Shown piece after piece: positions 1 through 9,366 of a stretch of DNA of 64,000 nucleotides (positions within the stretch are counted from its first letter, which is position 1; every line of letters begins with the position of its first letter). The stretch covers positions 496,001 to 560,000 of the forward strand of contig NZ_LT635477.1 in the NCBI RefSeq assembly GCF_900120335.1, given 5' to 3'. Origin of the DNA: Helicobacter pylori (GTDB lineage Bacteria; Campylobacterota; Campylobacteria; Campylobacterales; Helicobacteraceae). The translations under genes were made by a program, and so were the position numbers. Under the pieces are notes generated by a model. That model was not told the origin of the DNA, did not search any database, and worked only from the letters and a program-made list of their open reading frames with translations.

Positions 1-2190
1 AGCACATGAGTAATTAGCATTAGGCGTCTGTGCCCATGAGCAATATTTACCCTTAGTGCTAGATTTCCAAGCATTTCCAGGGCTAAAGTTATAACTCATA
101 CAAAGATTGCCATTCCCATTAGGGCGATAATAAGTCGCTTGCCAATTGGTAAATTCTTGTGTGTTAATGAGTTGTTTAACACCATTATTGAGATTAAGCT
201 TTTGGCTTAATACAGTGAGTTCAAAATTTTTGCGATACTCATCGCTTAAATTAGGGGTATTCACATAGATAGTGGATGGAAAGCGTTTGAGTGTTTTTTG
301 AGCTTGTGAGACATAGTAATACTTATAGGTGTCATACACAGCATCACTATCGCCCTCATTTCTAGGGCGGATATATCCAATCGTAGTGCCTTGATTGACA
401 GTCTGATATCGTGTAACCCACTTAGCTAGGGTGCGTAAATTACCTTGAGAATAGCCTGTATAGCTGTGTGTTTTAGTCCAAGACCCCCATCCATCATTAC
501 AATAAGAAGTGGTTATCCATTGACTGCTATTTAAAGACATTTCTTGAATTTCAAAAGTGGTATATTGTGGCAAATCATAATTTGAGCCACTAATAGTGTC
601 TAAATCGCCTACATCTTCGCCTTTAACGCTACTTTCTACATTGATTTTGATATAAGGTTGGATAATTTTAGGCACTTTACCCATATCAGAAGTGTAATCA
701 CAGCCTGTTACATTGTAGTATTGGTTAGACACCGTATCAAAGATACGAATTTGAGTGGGGCGATAAGCCTCTAATTTAGCGTTATCAAACTGCCATTTAC
801 CGCACGCATAAGTTTGGTAGCTAAATTTTAAAGGACTAACCACATCATGACTGATAAAGACTTTTTCTTTAGTAATGGGGTTAATATAGTATTGATTAAT
901 CACTCTTTGAACAGTGCGAGTGCTTGGGTTATTATCGTATTTAACTAATTGTTCTTGCACATTTGCAAAATCAGTGCAAGGTTTAGCTACATGGATTAAG
1001 TTATCAAGCCCACGAAATAAAATTTCTGTTTGAAAAAAACTTGCCATGCCACTTCCATAGCCTTTATTAGTGGTGGTATCTAGCTTGCATTTATTGGCAT
1101 CTTCATACATAGGAAATTCAAATTGCTCCCCATATAAATCCACACAACCCCCAATGTTAATACTTTTGTTTTCTCTGTTGATAAAATAAAATTGTGTTTG
1201 CTTAATGGCTTTCATATTTTCAAAGTCATAGTTGTATTGACAGACATTGTCATTTCTAAAAGCTTGCATTTTAAAGCAAGAGCCATTTCTATCCACAATG
1301 TCTATATTCATCGTATTGCCATTTCTAATAGGAGCGGTGCAAAATTCATTGGTATAATGGCTATCTGCACTAGCAGTGCCTCCATTAGCACTATTACTCC
1401 CATTAGCTCCGCTTGTGCCATTAATTCCATTAGCACCACTACCATTTTGAAGTCCGGGGGAATAAGGGAAAGGAATAAAGCCCCCTCCCATGCCTCCTAT
1501 ACCTCCGCCTCCATTCATAAAGTGGGTATAGCCACTATTAGAACTCCCACTAGAGCCATTTCCACTCCCAGCAATTGGGGGGAATGGGTTATAGCCTACG
1601 CCTTGATAACCACTTGTGCCATTAGCTCCATTTGCTCCACTACTTCCATTTTCCCCTTTAGCCCCATTATTACCAGAAGTGCCATTTACTCCATTTGCAC
1701 TTGTGCCATTAGAGCCAGCGTTATTGCTTGTGTCTCCATAACCACTTGCATATCCCATGCCACTTGCCCCACTCCCACTAAAACCTTTGCCATTTTTACT
1801 AGAGACATACGCACTTTTACTCACCCCTATGGCATTAGACATCTCACTATCGTTTTCACCGCCTAAGACAATCCTTGTGCCTTTTTTAAGAACCAGTTTG
1901 CTTTTAATTTCTTTAATGGCGTTTGGGGGGCTTTGTAAGGTCTTATAATCATTGCCCTTTTTAATATGAGTTACACTAATAGAAAGATTAGCTCTGTTTT
2001 TAGAAACCTTGTAATTACCCATAGCAATGGTATTTTCTTGCACCTTATTACCCACAACAACTAAAGCCTTAAATTCGCTATTTTTTCTTAAATTCCAATC
2101 TTGCATAGTCTGAATGACAAGAGCATGGCTATTTGAAAGTGCTACACATAAACTCATTAAAATTTTAAACACATTAGATTTCTTCTTCAT
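1..2190 (-). CDS. Large exported ICE protein with collagen-like Asn/Gly repeats (partial)
   Basis: The reading frame runs open from an ATG at 2190 to the window edge, so at least 730 residues are seen and the C-terminus is missing. It starts inside the last codons of virB10 (17 bp overlap), so it is probably coupled to it. Residues 1-25 look like a signal peptide (MKKK, then a hydrophobic run ending SNSHA). After a conserved 130-residue part comes a low-complexity stretch (about 135-285) rich in NGxxGxxG, such as GANGANGTSG and GSGNGSSGSSNSG. It is followed by a long ordered region with many spaced cysteines. I do not recognise a named family. Position after virB10 suggests a secreted or surface part of the conjugation apparatus, for example in cell contact; that is inference. 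Confidence 0.8.
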   Translation of the reverse strand, partial: MKKKSNVFKILMSLCVALSNSHALVIQTMQDWNLRKNSEFKALVVVGNKVQENTIAMGNYKVSKNRANLSISVTHIKKGNDYKTLQSPPNAIKEIKSKLVLKKGTRIVLGGENDSEMSNAIGVSKSAYVSSKNGKGFSGSGASGMGYASGYGDTSNNAGSNGTSANGVNGTSGNNGAKGENGSSGANGANGTSGYQGVGYNPFPPIAGSGNGSSGSSNSGYTHFMNGGGGIGGMGGGFIPFPYSPGLQNGSGANGINGTSGANGSNSANGGTASADSHYTNEFCTAPIRNGNTMNIDIVDRNGSCFKMQAFRNDNVCQYNYDFENMKAIKQTQFYFINRENKSINIGGCVDLYGEQFEFPMYEDANKCKLDTTTNKGYGSGMASFFQTEILFRGLDNLIHVAKPCTDFANVQEQLVKYDNNPSTRTVQRVINQYYINPITKEKVFISHDVVSPLKFSYQTYACGKWQFDNAKLEAYRPTQIRIFDTVSNQYYNVTGCDYTSDMGKVPKIIQPYIKINVESSVKGEDVGDLDTISGSNYDLPQYTTFEIQEMSLNSSQWITTSYCNDGWGSWTKTHSYTGYSQGNLRTLAKWVTRYQTVNQGTTIGYIRPRNEGDSDAVYDTYKYYYVSQAQKTLKRFPSTIYVNTPNLSDEYRKNFELTVLSQKLNLNNGVKQLINTQEFTNWQATYYRPNGNGNLCMSYNFSPGNAWKSSTKGKYCSWAQTPNANYSCA

Positions 2191-3379
2191 TGTTAATTTC
2201 CTCTTTTGTTTTGATTAGGGGTTTTTTCTCTTTAAAGAACTCCGCTAAAACCTCCCCATCTTTTGGTTTAGGGATAAAGATGTCTAAATTAGGGCTAATA
2301 AACACTCTGCTCCCCTCTCTAATGATGATAATGGGGTTTTGCGCTCCATATTGCCTTAGCATTTGATTGATAACTTGATTGATGCCCATGCCTGTATTTC
2401 TAGTGAGTTGCATAAGCAAGTAATCCCCAAAAAAAGGGTTGCCATCACCCTTTCTATTTTGCCTATTAGCTAAGGCTGAAGTAATTCCTATTAAAAGACC
2501 ATTAGAGAGCGTGTTAGTGAGTAAGGGGATACCATAGCGTTGAAAGTTTCGGCTAATGTATTTGCCTACTAAGCCATTATAACCCTTCACATCAGCCCCC
2601 CTTGCGTTAGTGAGCATGATGTTTATGCCTTGAGGCGTGATAATTCTAGTCCAAGCAATGTTAAGGCGGTATTGTCCAATTTGATTGTTATTATTGTAAT
2701 AGCCTATAACTTTAGAGCCTTTAGGGATTAGCACCGCTCTACCCATAGAAGCAAATATATCGCTCTCTACTTGGGCGGTTACTTTTCCAGCAATTTGAGA
2801 GCTAATAGGCGTGATTAAAAAGGCTGGTATCATTCTATCAGCGGTTATGGTTCTTAAAAGCTTATGCTCATTAGTGCCGATGTCTTTATATTTTAAATTA
2901 GTAAAACTATCCACGCCGTATTCCATCTCAGGCTTAGTGGCTGGTTTAGTTGGTTCTAAAGGTTTAAGGCGTGTGTTTAAAAATTCTAATTGCTCTTTAG
3001 TATGCTTTGGTTTAGGCTTTATTTTAGAGGGGCTTTGTAAAACTTGTTGTAAATGCGTGATAGTATTATTTTGCTGATTAAGATTGTTGTTAAGATGACT
3101 ATAATCTTTAATGTTAGGATTAGCTGAAACACTAGGATTGGGGCTAGTTTGTGTTGTAGGCTCTTGGGTAGTTACTTCTGGTGTTTCTTTGGCTTTTTTT
3201 GGCTCTTCTTTGACTTCTTCAAAGAAATAATCACTTAAAGGGAATTTACTCTCACTTACTTGAAAGATTTCTTCTTTATTGTTATTGTTTGAGCCTTTAT
3301 TAGCAAGCAATCCTAATGCCATTAAAACAACAAAGCCCCCAACACCTAAGCCTATCTTTTTAAGCAAGGATTGTTTCAT
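2174..3379 (-). CDS. virB10: VirB10-like T4SS channel protein
   Basis: This is a 401-residue VirB10/TrbI-type protein, which spans both membranes and links the inner complex to the outer ring of a type IV secretion channel. It has a cytoplasmic Lys-rich start, one membrane segment (about residues 7-27), a Pro/Thr/Asn-rich periplasmic linker (about 45-150) and a C-terminal beta-rich domain. That domain has the family pattern ILIPKGSKVIGYY-like (here VLIPKGSKVIGYY), then WTRIITPQGINI and a GAxVKGYNG loop. I chose the ATG at 3379 because it forms an ATGA overlap with the virB9 stop; a start at 3409 would lie deep inside virB9. The C-terminal domain resembles that of cagY in this same window. Confidence 0.88.
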   Translation of the reverse strand: MKQSLLKKIGLGVGGFVVLMALGLLANKGSNNNNKEEIFQVSESKFPLSDYFFEEVKEEPKKAKETPEVTTQEPTTQTSPNPSVSANPNIKDYSHLNNNLNQQNNTITHLQQVLQSPSKIKPKPKHTKEQLEFLNTRLKPLEPTKPATKPEMEYGVDSFTNLKYKDIGTNEHKLLRTITADRMIPAFLITPISSQIAGKVTAQVESDIFASMGRAVLIPKGSKVIGYYNNNNQIGQYRLNIAWTRIITPQGINIMLTNARGADVKGYNGLVGKYISRNFQRYGIPLLTNTLSNGLLIGITSALANRQNRKGDGNPFFGDYLLMQLTRNTGMGINQVINQMLRQYGAQNPIIIIREGSRVFISPNLDIFIPKPKDGEVLAEFFKEKKPLIKTKEEINNEEEI

Positions 3380-5031
3380 CTTGCCCTCTTTGCTATCTTT
3401 TCTATACAAAGATAGGCTTTACCAAGCTTTAAATTCCATTGATTTGAGACATCTTCAGCGATTAAGTAATCGCCTACTACTCTGCTATTAACAGGATTAT
3501 CATAGCCATCTATAACTTTATAAACTACAGGGAATTTACTTCTAGCATTAGAGCGGTTAAATTTAAAATAGGTAAATTGCTCATCATTAAAGATTTGAGT
3601 GGGTAAATCATCTTTGTATTTGGATTTGACAACCTTTTTACACATCCATAAGCAATACCATTTGCGTTTTTTCTTGTCTATAATGACATAGCCATATTCC
3701 ATTTTTTTCTTGTTGATATAGATGTGATTGACATTGTCCCCAATTTTAATGAATTTGCCATCATCTTTGATTTTGGCGGAGTAATCCACATATTTCATTT
3801 CATCTTGGCTGTGTCTATGCTCTTTGAAAGTTTTAGTTTGATTGCTAATCACTTTAAAATTTTCTGAAGCCTTTCTAGAATTAGCTAAAGCGTTACTAGG
3901 TGGATAGCTAGGGGATTTGAAACGATTTAAAGAAATGGGAGCATTTGCTAACGCTATTTTAGTGGTAGTAGGGTTTTTAGATTTTGTAAGTGGGTTTTGC
4001 TCTTTAATATTTGGTGATTTTTTAGTTATCTTTTTAGGGACATTATGGCTTGTTTTAATGTCTTTGTTTTGGGTGCTATGAGTGGGTTTATTTTCTTTGT
4101 TGATTTCTTTCTTAGTGGTAGTGAAATTTTTAAAATACTCTTTAGAAGAAATATACACCATTAAGGCTGGGTTTTTAGAGCTGGTATATGTGGTTGAAAA
4201 CATATAAAAGCTATAGACCTTACCGCTTTTTCCAATGATAGTTAAATTGCTATCTACGCCAATTTGCAAGGGCTTAATGAGTAAGATATTAGAAATTAAA
4301 TGCTCTTTATCTTCGCCAAGCATTTTAGTAGAAAAGCCTATATCATCGCCTAGAACCACTTGTGCGATTGGCTCATCAAAAATAAAAGTGGTTGTCATAG
4401 CATATCTTAGGCGAATATTGAAAGTATCGCCTATGGTGTAGTGGATAAAGTGGGTGTTATCTTTGATAGAGCGATTTTTAGCAAAAAAATTGGCTTGGAT
4501 GGCATTGAAGTTTGTCATAGGTTTTAAAGAATTATCTTCATCGCTATTATCATCGCTTAAAACTTCATCGCTCTTTTGAGTTTGTTTGGAGTTTTCTTTA
4601 TTTGCATAAGGGCTATTAGCACTAAATGCACTAATAGGCGCATCATTAGGTTTTGGGGTGAGTTTATCATTAACATAATTAGTGGCGTTAGTGATAGTTT
4701 GCTTGGTGTTATTAAGAGCGTTATTAGTGAATTGCTTGGCGTTATTTAGCATTGTTTGAGTTTGTGTGTTATTTGGTTGGTTATTTTGTATAGGTGTAGT
4801 GGGTTGTGAATAAGGGTTTTGATTTGGCATAGGTGTTTGCATAGAATTAGGCTGTGTGTTGTAGTTAGTGCTAGGTTGTGTTTCTTGGTTAGTCTGGTTA
4901 TTAAAGGGTTGTAAGGAAACATCGCCTTTTGAATAATCCATAGGCTCATTATAATTTTGAATGTTATTTTCTGCTAATAAGGGAGCTAAGAGTGATAAAG
5001 TAAAACTAATTCCCCTAAATGCCCTAATCAT
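3376..5031 (-). CDS. virB9: VirB9-like T4SS outer-ring protein
   Basis: The 551-residue protein has a signal peptide (LLAPLLAEN), a long Gln/Asn/Thr-rich low-complexity part (about 30-180), an N-terminal VirB9/CagX-type domain (about 195-300, with DEPIAQVVLGDDIGF), another charged linker and the C-terminal VirB9 domain (about 440-545). In that last domain PTQIFNDEQFTYFKF, VVGDYLIAEDV and WNLKLGKAYLCIE match the family pattern. VirB9 binds VirB7 and VirB10 to form the outer membrane core. At 551 residues it is about twice the usual VirB9 size because of the linkers. Its ATG overlaps the virB8 stop as ATGA. Confidence 0.85.
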   Translation of the reverse strand: MIRAFRGISFTLSLLAPLLAENNIQNYNEPMDYSKGDVSLQPFNNQTNQETQPSTNYNTQPNSMQTPMPNQNPYSQPTTPIQNNQPNNTQTQTMLNNAKQFTNNALNNTKQTITNATNYVNDKLTPKPNDAPISAFSANSPYANKENSKQTQKSDEVLSDDNSDEDNSLKPMTNFNAIQANFFAKNRSIKDNTHFIHYTIGDTFNIRLRYAMTTTFIFDEPIAQVVLGDDIGFSTKMLGEDKEHLISNILLIKPLQIGVDSNLTIIGKSGKVYSFYMFSTTYTSSKNPALMVYISSKEYFKNFTTTKKEINKENKPTHSTQNKDIKTSHNVPKKITKKSPNIKEQNPLTKSKNPTTTKIALANAPISLNRFKSPSYPPSNALANSRKASENFKVISNQTKTFKEHRHSQDEMKYVDYSAKIKDDGKFIKIGDNVNHIYINKKKMEYGYVIIDKKKRKWYCLWMCKKVVKSKYKDDLPTQIFNDEQFTYFKFNRSNARSKFPVVYKVIDGYDNPVNSRVVGDYLIAEDVSNQWNLKLGKAYLCIEKIAKRAR

Positions 5032-6164
5032 TGTTCTTCCTTATTATTAGGCATATTAGCTGGGTTGTTTTGGGGGTTAGTTGGATTTTGTTTTTTGTAT
5101 TCAATTTTAGAATGGGGTCTTTCCACTTTTTTATAAGTCTTATCTAGGGCTTTAATGCTTGCGATTTCACTCAAGGAATATTTATCTACGATAAAGCCTG
5201 TAGGGTTTTTAGGCATAGAACTATAATCAAATTGAATAAGGGGTTTGAAGTGATAGATTAAAGACACTCTGTAGCGTTTTTCAGAGATTAAATAGCCTTT
5301 ATCAAAGACCTTAGCTACAATATCTGCTACAGCGATATTTTGTTGTTTGCCTTGCTTATAGATAGAAATATTGATGATTTTAATTTCTCTATCCATATTA
5401 GAGTTAGAATAGATACTGCCCTTGCCTGATACTAACTGCTCTAAAGTTTTCCACACTTCTTCAGAGCTTTGCTCTCTTATGGTTTCATTCAAGCGGACTT
5501 TGTCATCAATATGATTGATAGTTTCTCTAGCTGTAATGTAAGAGCCGACTAGATTTCTTAAAAATGCCTCGCCATAATCTACTTTGGTATCCGCTCTTTG
5601 CACCACAGCAAAATGCTTATCGCTATTAGCAAAGTCTATAAAATAAGGCGTGTTTTCTTTTAAGGGCATCATAGTGAAAATGGCTATACTTAAAGCAATG
5701 ATACCTATAAGCCCCCCTATAGCTAATCTATACGCTATTTGAGTGTTCTTTCTTTGGATTTCAAACACGCTAGATAAATCTAACTCATCTTTTTTAAAAC
5801 TCTCTAATTGCGTGTTTATGCTAGATGTGATACTTTCTTGCAACTTATGCGTAACAATGCGTTTTAACTTAGGCAAAACCCTTTCTTGAATTTTATTCTC
5901 CCATTTTTCAAAAGAGATTTTTTCTAACTCTTGGTTTTTAGCAATGCTTGTTTGAATGCTTTTAATGAGCTCTTCTTGATTTTCTTTGGTATCTTGTTCT
6001 AAAAACTCTTCTTGTTGGTTTTTTTCTTGTTCTTCTAAAAACATGCTTAAACTCATAAAAAAGCATTTAGCGTATTCTTTAATATTTTCTTTAGTAAAAG
6101 AGCCTATTTCAAAGGAATTTTCTAATTCTTTTAAATGCTCTCTAAGTTCTTGCAAATTAGACAT
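5028..6164 (-). CDS. virB8: VirB8-like T4SS inner-membrane protein
   Basis: This is a 378-residue bitopic protein with an unusually long acidic, Gln/Glu-rich cytoplasmic part (about 1-145, probable coiled coil). One membrane segment follows at about 146-168 (LAIGGLIGIIALSIAIF), then a periplasmic VirB8 domain (about 175-340) with PYFIDFANSDKHFAVVQRAD and the late PTGFIVDKYSLSEI segment typical of the family. VirB8 nucleates assembly of the inner-membrane complex. The N-terminal extension is longer than in most VirB8 proteins. It lies between virB7 (8-bp overlap) and virB9 (4-bp overlap). Confidence 0.85.
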   Translation of the reverse strand: MSNLQELREHLKELENSFEIGSFTKENIKEYAKCFFMSLSMFLEEQEKNQQEEFLEQDTKENQEELIKSIQTSIAKNQELEKISFEKWENKIQERVLPKLKRIVTHKLQESITSSINTQLESFKKDELDLSSVFEIQRKNTQIAYRLAIGGLIGIIALSIAIFTMMPLKENTPYFIDFANSDKHFAVVQRADTKVDYGEAFLRNLVGSYITARETINHIDDKVRLNETIREQSSEEVWKTLEQLVSGKGSIYSNSNMDREIKIINISIYKQGKQQNIAVADIVAKVFDKGYLISEKRYRVSLIYHFKPLIQFDYSSMPKNPTGFIVDKYSLSEIASIKALDKTYKKVERPHSKIEYKKQNPTNPQNNPANMPNNKEEQ

Positions 6165-6297
6165 GTGTCCCCCTTAAAAAAGAGTTGTTTAAGTCCTTTA
6201 ACGCACAAGGGGATTTTTTTATTTCTATGAATTTATATGAGCATGCACATAGAAACATAGCCACTATCACAAAAACTAAACGCATGATGTTTTTCAT
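6157..6297 (-). CDS. virB7: VirB7-like small lipoprotein
   Basis: This 46-residue gene starts at ATG 6297 in an ATGA overlap with the virB4 stop and ends inside the start of virB8. The product begins MKNIMRLVFVIVAMFLCAC, a lipoprotein signal with lipobox LCAC. A second cysteine (SPCAL) is available for disulfide bonding, as in VirB7 proteins that stabilise VirB9. The call rests on size, lipobox and position between virB4 and virB8; there is little sequence to compare. Confidence 0.7.
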   Translation of the reverse strand: MKNIMRLVFVIVAMFLCACSYKFIEIKKSPCALKDLNNSFLRGTHV

Positions 6298-7634
6298 TTA
6301 AGCACCTTTTCTAAGTGTTTTTTGTCATCAAAATTTTCGTGTTTGTTACTCACAAAGACTTCTCGCCAAGTTTTAGGGTAATGCTTAATGAGATTATCAA
6401 TGTGTTCTACCATGCTAGAATTAGAGCTAAAGATTTGTAGGTAATTACCCAAAGAACTTAGGCTCACATCTATAATGTTGGATGAGCCATCATTCATGTT
6501 TTTGAGTAAGACTTTGTATTCATTAACGGCGGTGTTTTCTAAAAAATGTTTTTCTGTATCGCTTAGTCTAATGCCAAATTTATCGTTTAAATCTTTGGTA
6601 TCAATATTTCTTTGGGGATACAAAATCAATTGCCCCATATTTTTTATAAAGCTTTGAGCGTTTCTCACTTCGCTTAGTTGGTTAATGTCTTGTAAGGCTA
6701 GAACAATCACCCCATTAGCCTTTCTAGCTTGAGTAATGATTTCATTGATTTTTTTATTCATCATTTCATTTTGAGCGTAAGACTTAAACTCATCAATAAA
6801 GCATAAAAACCCACGATTGATTTTTAAGGCTCTGTCAATCATCTTATGAAAGACATAGTAGGCTAAAAGCCCAGCGTCATCATCATTATGTAAAATGCTA
6901 TCGGTATTTATGGTGCTAATACGAGTTTTAAAATCTAGACTATCCATTCGGCTAGAAAATAAGGAAGATTTTAAATAGTCTTCAAAACTACTATCTAAAA
7001 TGTCTGTATTGGTTTTAACAATGGCATTGACAAACTCTTTTAAATCAAAAGGAAGGGGTAATTCTTGGTTGCTAAATTTGGCTTGTTTGACTTCATCGTT
7101 ATAATTTCTATACATCGTATCAATAGCATTTAAAAGGGCTGTTCTATCTTCTACTTTATCCTTATGGTCATCATAACTATCCACTTTTGCCATTTGGGCA
7201 TAAAAATGCAATAAAAAGGCTCTATTAGTTGCACTATCTTCTAATGAAAAAGGGTTAATATGAAAGTTTTCGCCTTGATTATAAATCCCATCAAAATACT
7301 TGGTAAAGGAATACAAACCATTTAGTCTATCAAGAGCTAAAATATCAATGTTAGAATATTTTAAGGCACTCATCATCAAATAGCTAATGAGTGTGGTTTT
7401 ACCAGCACCTGTTGCTCCTATAATCATGGTATGTCCCACTACTCGTGCGACATTGTGGGCTAACACGCCCTTATGTTTGACTTCTTGATTATGAAAATTA
7501 AACAAATAAGGGCTATGGTCTAGGTTCTTAAACACAGATAAGGGCATATCCCCCCAAGAATTTGCTCTAAAACCTGTATTATTTTTCTCAAACAAAATCA
7601 AAGATGCTATGACTTGGGAAGTTTGATGTCTCAT
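6294..7634 (-). CDS. virB4: VirB4 ATPase, C-terminal half (split by frameshift)
   Basis: These 446 residues carry the ATPase half of VirB4/CagE, which powers pilus assembly and substrate transfer. Visible are Walker A GATGAGKTTLISYL (about 72-85), Walker B FLCFIDEFKSYA (about 258) and the following ITQARKANG motif. The frame continues the sequence of the upstream 398-residue gene but is shifted by one base: that gene ends with TAA at 7648 and this frame picks up at the same point of the family alignment. The ATG at 7634 may be used by chance or may let a separate half be made. The two halves sum to about 844 residues, a normal VirB4 length. Confidence 0.8.
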   Translation of the reverse strand: MRHQTSQVIASLILFEKNNTGFRANSWGDMPLSVFKNLDHSPYLFNFHNQEVKHKGVLAHNVARVVGHTMIIGATGAGKTTLISYLMMSALKYSNIDILALDRLNGLYSFTKYFDGIYNQGENFHINPFSLEDSATNRAFLLHFYAQMAKVDSYDDHKDKVEDRTALLNAIDTMYRNYNDEVKQAKFSNQELPLPFDLKEFVNAIVKTNTDILDSSFEDYLKSSLFSSRMDSLDFKTRISTINTDSILHNDDDAGLLAYYVFHKMIDRALKINRGFLCFIDEFKSYAQNEMMNKKINEIITQARKANGVIVLALQDINQLSEVRNAQSFIKNMGQLILYPQRNIDTKDLNDKFGIRLSDTEKHFLENTAVNEYKVLLKNMNDGSSNIIDVSLSSLGNYLQIFSSNSSMVEHIDNLIKHYPKTWREVFVSNKHENFDDKKHLEKVLK

Positions 7635-7647
7635 TCTAGGGTTGATA

Positions 7648-8844
7648 TTAAGATGGTTTTAGCCCTATAGTTTCTGTAACACTGCCTAGTCCAGCATTAT
7701 TAAGCAAGGATAAAATCTCTTTTAAAGACTTGTCTAATTTAGCTTTACTTTTAGCCCTTATAACTAAGTTTAAAGCACACTCTTGCATGCTCAAACGATT
7801 GGCTTGCACTAATTCTATATAATTATCAATATCAGCTTTTACTATTTTAGAAAGCGTGAGCTTTTTCTTAGTTTTTAAAAAATTCAGGCTTTCAAATTGC
7901 CCTAAAGAGCGGATATGAAAGATTAAATCTAGTTCAATTTGGGTGTGTAAAAGAGTAGATATAGGGAGCGAAGAAATTTCTTCGCTCTCATAAGCCTTAA
8001 TCCCCACACACGCACAAAAGGTGTTTTGATTTTGAAATTCAATGACAAAGTAATCTTTCTTAAAATGCACATTAGATGCAATATAGCTATCGCTTAATCG
8101 CTTTAATTTAGGATTAAAGGCGATGTATTTGCCATTGATGTATTCTGCGTAGAAATTTAATACTTCTTTAGAATTTAGTAAAGTAGGTTTAAATTCTTTA
8201 AGAGCGTTTTTTACTCTTTCTATGGTTTGAATGAGTAAGGCTCTTTTACTTGTGGCGCTAAAGGTTATCTTTTTTTTGAACTTGTTTTTCTTGTCTTTTT
8301 TAGAGCTTGTGTTTGAATGAGTTTCATTGGAGCTATTTTCATTCTCTTGTTTATCTTCTTTAGAGCTTTCTTCTAACTCTTCATTAATTGAAGTAGTCAT
8401 TTCCAATTTCTTTTTTTCAAAGAAAGACTTGACATTAGAAGTGATAGTTTCAAACACTAAAAAATACTCTGTTTTATAGATTTCCTTGCTTTCAAATTGT
8501 GTGATAATAGCTTTGGCATAAATATTGTCAATATTTGGACTTTGATTGATAAATTCCTTACGCCTTTTAGCCACAATTCTTAATTGAATGTCTTTACTAA
8601 TGGTGTTGAGAACATTTTGTCTAGTATCAAAATAGCCCTCTAAGTCTTTTTGCATTAAATTAGAATAGCTTAGTCCTTGTAAGGATATAATGCCTACTAG
8701 ATTTTCTTGTTTGGTAATAATGAAAGTATCATCATACAAGCCTAAAATATTGCACTCCTGTGCCATAGAATAGGTTTTTGGCACAAACCCTGCTAAAAGG
8801 TCTATGGCTTTTTCCTTGCAATATTTAAGGGCACTTTCTAACAT
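7648..8844 (-). CDS. virB4: VirB4 ATPase, N-terminal half (split by frameshift)
   Basis: These 398 residues correspond to the N-terminal CagE/TrbE/VirB4 domain, with the early segment LGLYDDTFIITKQENLVGIISLQG and later LDLIFHIRSLGQ typical of that family. A Lys/Glu/Ser-rich insert lies at about 150-200. The frame closes with TAA at 7648, just before the point where the ATPase domain should begin, and the rest is found in another frame from 7634. Start ATG at 8844 shares one base with the TAA of the 78-residue gene upstream (TAATG). With the two halves separate, this secretion system is probably inactive unless the halves assemble. Confidence 0.78.
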   Translation of the reverse strand: MLESALKYCKEKAIDLLAGFVPKTYSMAQECNILGLYDDTFIITKQENLVGIISLQGLSYSNLMQKDLEGYFDTRQNVLNTISKDIQLRIVAKRRKEFINQSPNIDNIYAKAIITQFESKEIYKTEYFLVFETITSNVKSFFEKKKLEMTTSINEELEESSKEDKQENENSSNETHSNTSSKKDKKNKFKKKITFSATSKRALLIQTIERVKNALKEFKPTLLNSKEVLNFYAEYINGKYIAFNPKLKRLSDSYIASNVHFKKDYFVIEFQNQNTFCACVGIKAYESEEISSLPISTLLHTQIELDLIFHIRSLGQFESLNFLKTKKKLTLSKIVKADIDNYIELVQANRLSMQECALNLVIRAKSKAKLDKSLKEILSLLNNAGLGSVTETIGLKPS

Positions 8845-9080
8845 TAAGAAGACTTTCTTTTTCTTTTAGGGGTGTTTTTATTGCTTTGATTAGCTAAAAC
8901 AACTTCTTTATGCAACTCATCTACAATATTTCTAATATTAGTAACAAGAATATAGGCATCTAAATGAGCTTCTTTTTTCATTAACGCATTCACACTTGAT
9001 TTTAAGCTAGAGATAGCTTGTTTTAAGTTGTAAGAAATGGTTAATGGATTAGGTTTTTCTACTAAGACTTCTTTTTGCAT
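8844..9080 (-). CDS. Small charged ICE protein between virB3 and virB4
   Basis: This is a 78-residue protein with no signal peptide, helix-prone over most of its length (KQAISSLKSSVNALMKKEA) and ending in a very basic tail (TPKRKRKSS). I do not recognise a family. It sits tightly in the VirB operon, 11 bp after virB3 and overlapping virB4 by one base, so it is likely co-translated and specific to this class of element. Confidence 0.65.
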   Translation of the reverse strand: MQKEVLVEKPNPLTISYNLKQAISSLKSSVNALMKKEAHLDAYILVTNIRNIVDELHKEVVLANQSNKNTPKRKRKSS

Positions 9081-9091
9081 ATTTTTTCCTT

Positions 9092-9355
9092 TTAAGCATA
9101 AAATGAATTAGCTTTGGTTTTAATTTTGGAATGAGCGATTAAAATGTCACTTATATCTTCATCAAAGAACTCCGCTATGCTAAAAATTAAGAGAAAGCAC
9201 ACATAAAGCACAAAAGAGTTCAATATATCTAGCCAAGGCATCATAATAAAAGGCACAAATCCTGAGAGTAAAAAACTCTTAGCATTGAGCCAAAGAAATT
9301 TTTCTTTGGAGCTGATTTCTTTGAGATTAGAAACTGAAATACCAACTAATTGCAT
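9092..9355 (-). CDS. virB3: VirB3-like T4SS membrane protein
   Basis: This 87-residue protein has two hydrophobic segments (about 26-42 and 45-63) joined by the short PWLD turn, as in VirB3, which associates with VirB4 at the inner membrane. The position between virB2 and virB4 is the canonical place. The sequence itself is weakly conserved, so the call leans on size, topology and context. Confidence 0.72.
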   Translation of the reverse strand: MQLVGISVSNLKEISSKEKFLWLNAKSFLLSGFVPFIMMPWLDILNSFVLYVCFLLIFSIAEFFDEDISDILIAHSKIKTKANSFYA

Positions 9356-9366
9356 GGGGACTTCTT

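Noticed and set aside
1192-1866. Plus-strand frame of 224 codons at the left end
   Set aside because: It is the complement of the NG-rich repeat of the real minus-strand gene; composition is Ile/Ser/Thr-biased and there is no ribosome site.
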